Shown piece by piece: positions 61,203 to 64,000 of a stretch of DNA of 64,000 bases (positions are counted from its first letter, which is position 1; every line of letters begins with the position of its first letter). Source of the stretch: Pteria penguin (lineage: Eukaryota > Mollusca > Bivalvia > Pterioida > Pteriidae); the NCBI GenBank assembly GCA_035048485.1, contig CM068590.1, positions 18,464,774 through 18,528,773 of the forward strand, written 5' to 3'. The position numbers and the translations under genes were made by a program. Below the pieces are notes generated by a model, which did not search any database, had not been told where the DNA came from, and saw only the letters and a program-made list of their open reading frames with translations.

Positions 61203-63015
61203 TCAGATTTTCCATCCGGTGAATGTCGATTCACTACCATAGATATAGCTGGTAGTGGAACATTGGATCCATACGGCATCCCCTCTATTCAGCCACATGA
61301 CGGCAGACTGTGTACAGAAGTAGTATTGCGAATAGCTTCTGTTTGAGGTACAAGACGCCGATTGATACTTCACTCCATTCCTGACCAGATTAGTGTATGA
61401 ATTTTGCCCATGGTATGTTTTTTAATGACCAAGAGAAGGCATAGAGTCCGGTATATGGACTTGTGAATTTGTAAGTCTTTGTGTTGAAAGCATTCGCTTG
61501 GTTGACCAGTGTCCTGTCAAAGTAGACAGAGCTGCTTGTACTATAAGTTCTACTTGACGAGGGATAGGCATGGAATCCTACTCCGTTGCCATGGATACTG
61601 CCTGTCGATACAATGAATTAAAATAAAAATACTCAAAACTTTTATGTTCTCTGGTTTACAAAATAGAAAATTGATCAAACGCAAGTGAGACAGTAATTCT
61701 ATTAATCCATTGTGGTTGTCATAGCAATCATTTTAAAGACAAACTAGAATTTGAATATGTCGGTAAGACACGGTGCCCCCGCTGGCAGCTTAGGTAGTTA
61801 AATATACTTGCCAGAGAATTAATATTTGAACATTCAAAAAATTTCTAATGTTCAAAGGCATTTACTCTGTCACCGGAACACACCCAAATTCGAACTTAAC
61901 CTGTATTTTCCCTTGATATATCTATATACACAATATCAATTTAATCCATCAAACCTTCAAACAGAAAATGAGCAAACACTGTCATTTTTAAGAAATTTCC
62001 TATTTTCAATGACAATAACTCTGTCAGAACTCACCGGACCACACTCAATCTGATTAAAACCACATCTTTGTTTCGCTTCTCTGTTTGTCCCATTGCGGAT
62101 AAAGATCTGGCGAAGCTCCGTAAGGGGCCATGTTCTGGTGGACTCTGATTTTCAGCCAATCAGTGGATCAGTTACAAATTCCTAGGAATGAAATTAACAT
62201 CCCCAGCGTGCGTGACCTACAAGGTAGCTTTGAACAGTGTTTGTTACATATTGCGTCACTTGCATGTGCCTAGCCGAGGCATTGATTGGATATGCGAAAA
62301 AAAAAACCGGTTTCGGTGACTGGAACGTCATCACAGTTAACCAGAACATGATGAGTGGAGCTGTCATTTTTATGAAATTTTCTATGTTCAAGGGCAATAA
62401 TACTATCAGAAATTACCGGAACACGACCATATTCGAACTTGACCTGTATTTTCCTTAATACATCAACCTTCAAAGACAAAATGAGCGGAAACCGTCATTT
62501 TAAAGAAATTCTCTATGTTCAAGGGTAATAACTCTGTCAAATATAACCGGACCACACCCATATTCAAAGTTGACCTGCATCTTCCCTTGATACATCTCAT
62601 CTTATCCCAATATCAATTCAATCCATCAAAGCTTTAAAGTGAAAATGATCGGAAAGTGAATGATGACGGAATGACGGAATAGGGCAACACTATATGGCCG
62701 GGGGCATAAATAGTATTTTCTTTCTTGATATTGTAGTGAGCTTACGAAACTTTAAATGAATAGTGCCCTTTTGATACAAGATGACGACGTTAGAAAAGAA
62801 TGCTGTATAATTCAATGAATTACCATTACAGGCCATGACAGCCATCATGGATATCTTACACAATGAAACTCACCTAAATTTCCCACTCTGTCGGCCAGTT
62901 CCAAACCATGTTGCAAGGTTTTAGCCTGGTTCATCAGATTTGCCAGTAAACTCTTCCCTGATCCTTCATTGCACTGACACAATAGCAGAATCAGGCCTAG
63001 TATATATATGTTCAT
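61203..63015 (-). pseudogene. C1q-domain secreted protein, copy B (frameshifted)
   Basis: Exon 1 (63,015-62,874) starts at ATG with the signal peptide MNIYILGLILLLCQCNEG and ends with an intact GTGAGT donor in phase 1. Exon 2 (61,601-61,203) follows a good acceptor (ATTGTATCGACAG) and joins in frame. A run of six A (plus-strand T, 61,418-61,423) replaces five in copy A. The frame shifts after AFSWSLK and meets a stop ten codons later, removing the second half of the C1q domain. With five A the product would be 179 residues, normal for a secreted C1q protein without collagen. A one-base homopolymer change can be a sequencing error, so this may be a working gene. Confidence 0.75.
61825..62650. 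repeat. About 150-bp tandem repeat in the C1q intron, copy B
   Basis: Counterpart of 15,715-16,500, with a copy-specific insertion of about 45 bp near 62,060 (CTTTGTTTCGCTTCTCTGTT). Confidence 0.7.
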
Positions 63016-63770
63016 AATGTAACCGTCTGTTTTGATCTGTATGAAAAATATTCATTATATCATTTTTCTTACCAAAGACCATTTTCATCTGTCTTTTTGA
63101 GAATTATTTTTGATGCAGATTTCGATCTCCTTGTTGCTAGTCACTTTGGTACTTATTTTGCTAAACAAATATTTACATGTTGGATCGTCATCGTTTCTAA
63201 GGCTTTGAGCATTACTAAAAACCTAAAATTATTCAGAATTGCTTGAGATGATTTTGTCTACCAACGTATAAAATGGGAATTATAGATAAACACTGAGGTG
63301 ATCCAGACGTTACACTGGGTATACCCCTCAAGATTTTTCTTCGGTTTCCAAGTAAAATCTTATTCTAACGATTTTTTGTTTTACTATGACCAAGTGAGAA
63401 AAAAATATAGATTATTTCATCTATTGAAATTTACAACAATATATATAATATATGACTTAAAATTTGCTCTATCGATTACGATAAACCCAAAGTCATACCC
63501 ATAATATATTCAGAATGTTTCGGACTTCTTCTCATTGAAGAATCGGGCATTATCTAAAGTCAAAGCAGACGCGTATAGCTTGCAAACCCCATTTTAATAG
63601 CCGTAAACAGTCAAAACAAACGGCAAATGTTGTTTATTTTGTCTGTACGCTGAAAAAAAGATTATACTCAAAGTAAGAAATTGTTTTACTTTAATGATTG
63701 ACAACGGTTGTAATTACAAGTACTTATATATACATACCTTTGTAGACAAAATTCTGGAATTGATCCACAC
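63016..63770. promoter_or_regulatory. 5' flank of C1q copy B
   Basis: Uninterrupted upstream DNA of the C1q gene, matching 19,590-20,334. A possible acceptor (TTTTTCATACAG, minus strand, near 63,035) precedes the ATG by about 20 bases, so a non-coding first exon may lie upstream. No TATA box could be assigned. Confidence 0.45.
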
Positions 63771-64000
63771 AAAGTATAAAGTGTATAACTCACTAGTTTT
63801 TATATGTTATAAGAAATCAAACATCAGCAGATTTCTAGGACATAGCATTTTACAAGTACCATATGTTGCATTTCAAGGAGAAATTTTTCAGCCTTTTAAA
63901 AAGGATTTTCTATCATGAATAAATAGAAATAACATAAACGGAGAGTTATAAATTAATAAAATTGGGTTATATTATTTGATTTCATCATATAGATTCAATT

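Larger units (their letters stand above)
47184..63770. other. Duplicated locus, copy B
   Basis: Direct counterpart of copy A. Copy-B-specific material includes a 2.4-kb Penelope-like fragment (47,772-50,169), the unmatched stretch 47,481-47,771, an (AT)n tract at 56,738-56,806, and a 360-bp AAT-rich segment at 57,265-57,625. The match ends at about 63,770 at the position of the Penelope-like fragment in copy A; 63,771-64,000 is not found elsewhere in the window. Confidence 0.9.

Overview
The window is metazoan nuclear DNA and is most likely from a bivalve mollusc. It is AT-rich and intron-rich, with many microsatellites and transposable elements. The few real genes belong to families that are expanded in bivalves: a C1q-domain secreted protein, a short-chain collagen C4-like secreted protein, and a transmembrane receptor with a tyrosine-motif tail. 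The large retroelement is a Penelope-like element of the type with an N-terminal GIY-YIG domain (Naiad-like), which is common in mollusc genomes. The species cannot be read from the sequence. No bacterial, viral or CRISPR content was seen.

Layout. About 1,660-20,334 (copy A) and about 47,184-63,770 (copy B) are two direct copies of one locus, lying about 46-48 kb apart. My manual alignment of one 398-nt exon gives 13 substitutions and one indel. Each copy carries, on the minus strand, a two-exon C1q gene followed about 560 bp downstream by a six-exon type I membrane receptor gene. I assembled the exons by hand from splice signals, phase agreement and conservation between copies. Copy A: C1q 15,090-16,857, receptor 4,321-14,533. 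Copy B: C1q 61,203-63,015, receptor 52,129-60,639.

The receptor tail in copy A ends in a YxxL-x6-YxxL motif, which fits the ITAM signature. In copy B a 7-bp deletion shifts the frame before this motif. The C1q gene is also damaged in both copies, by different lesions. In copy A a 2.7-kb Penelope-like element splits the start codon region from the signal-peptide exon, and the splice donor is GT>AT. In copy B a one-base homopolymer expansion shifts the frame of the C1q exon. Only the copy A receptor looks intact. At this divergence the two copies could be a real segmental duplication or two haplotypes of a very heterozygous animal placed side by side by the assembler.

The interval between the copies (20.3-47.2 kb) holds one apparently intact gene on the plus strand, a four-exon short-chain collagen C4-like protein (30,909-35,776). 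The rest is mobile and repetitive DNA: a DIRS/Ngaro-like retroelement relic (22-23.3 kb), a fold-back element (23.8-24.3 kb), Tc1 relics (34.2-35.0 kb; a full-length element with inverted repeats at 40,049-41,500), tRNA-derived SINEs (43.9 and 44.4 kb), and a pair of inverted arms ending in a roughly 150-bp satellite array (39.4-39.9 and 45.1-47.2 kb). Element differences between the copies, such as a pogo/Tigger-like insertion at 11,401-12,528 with a clean empty site in copy B, show that the elements moved after the copies diverged.
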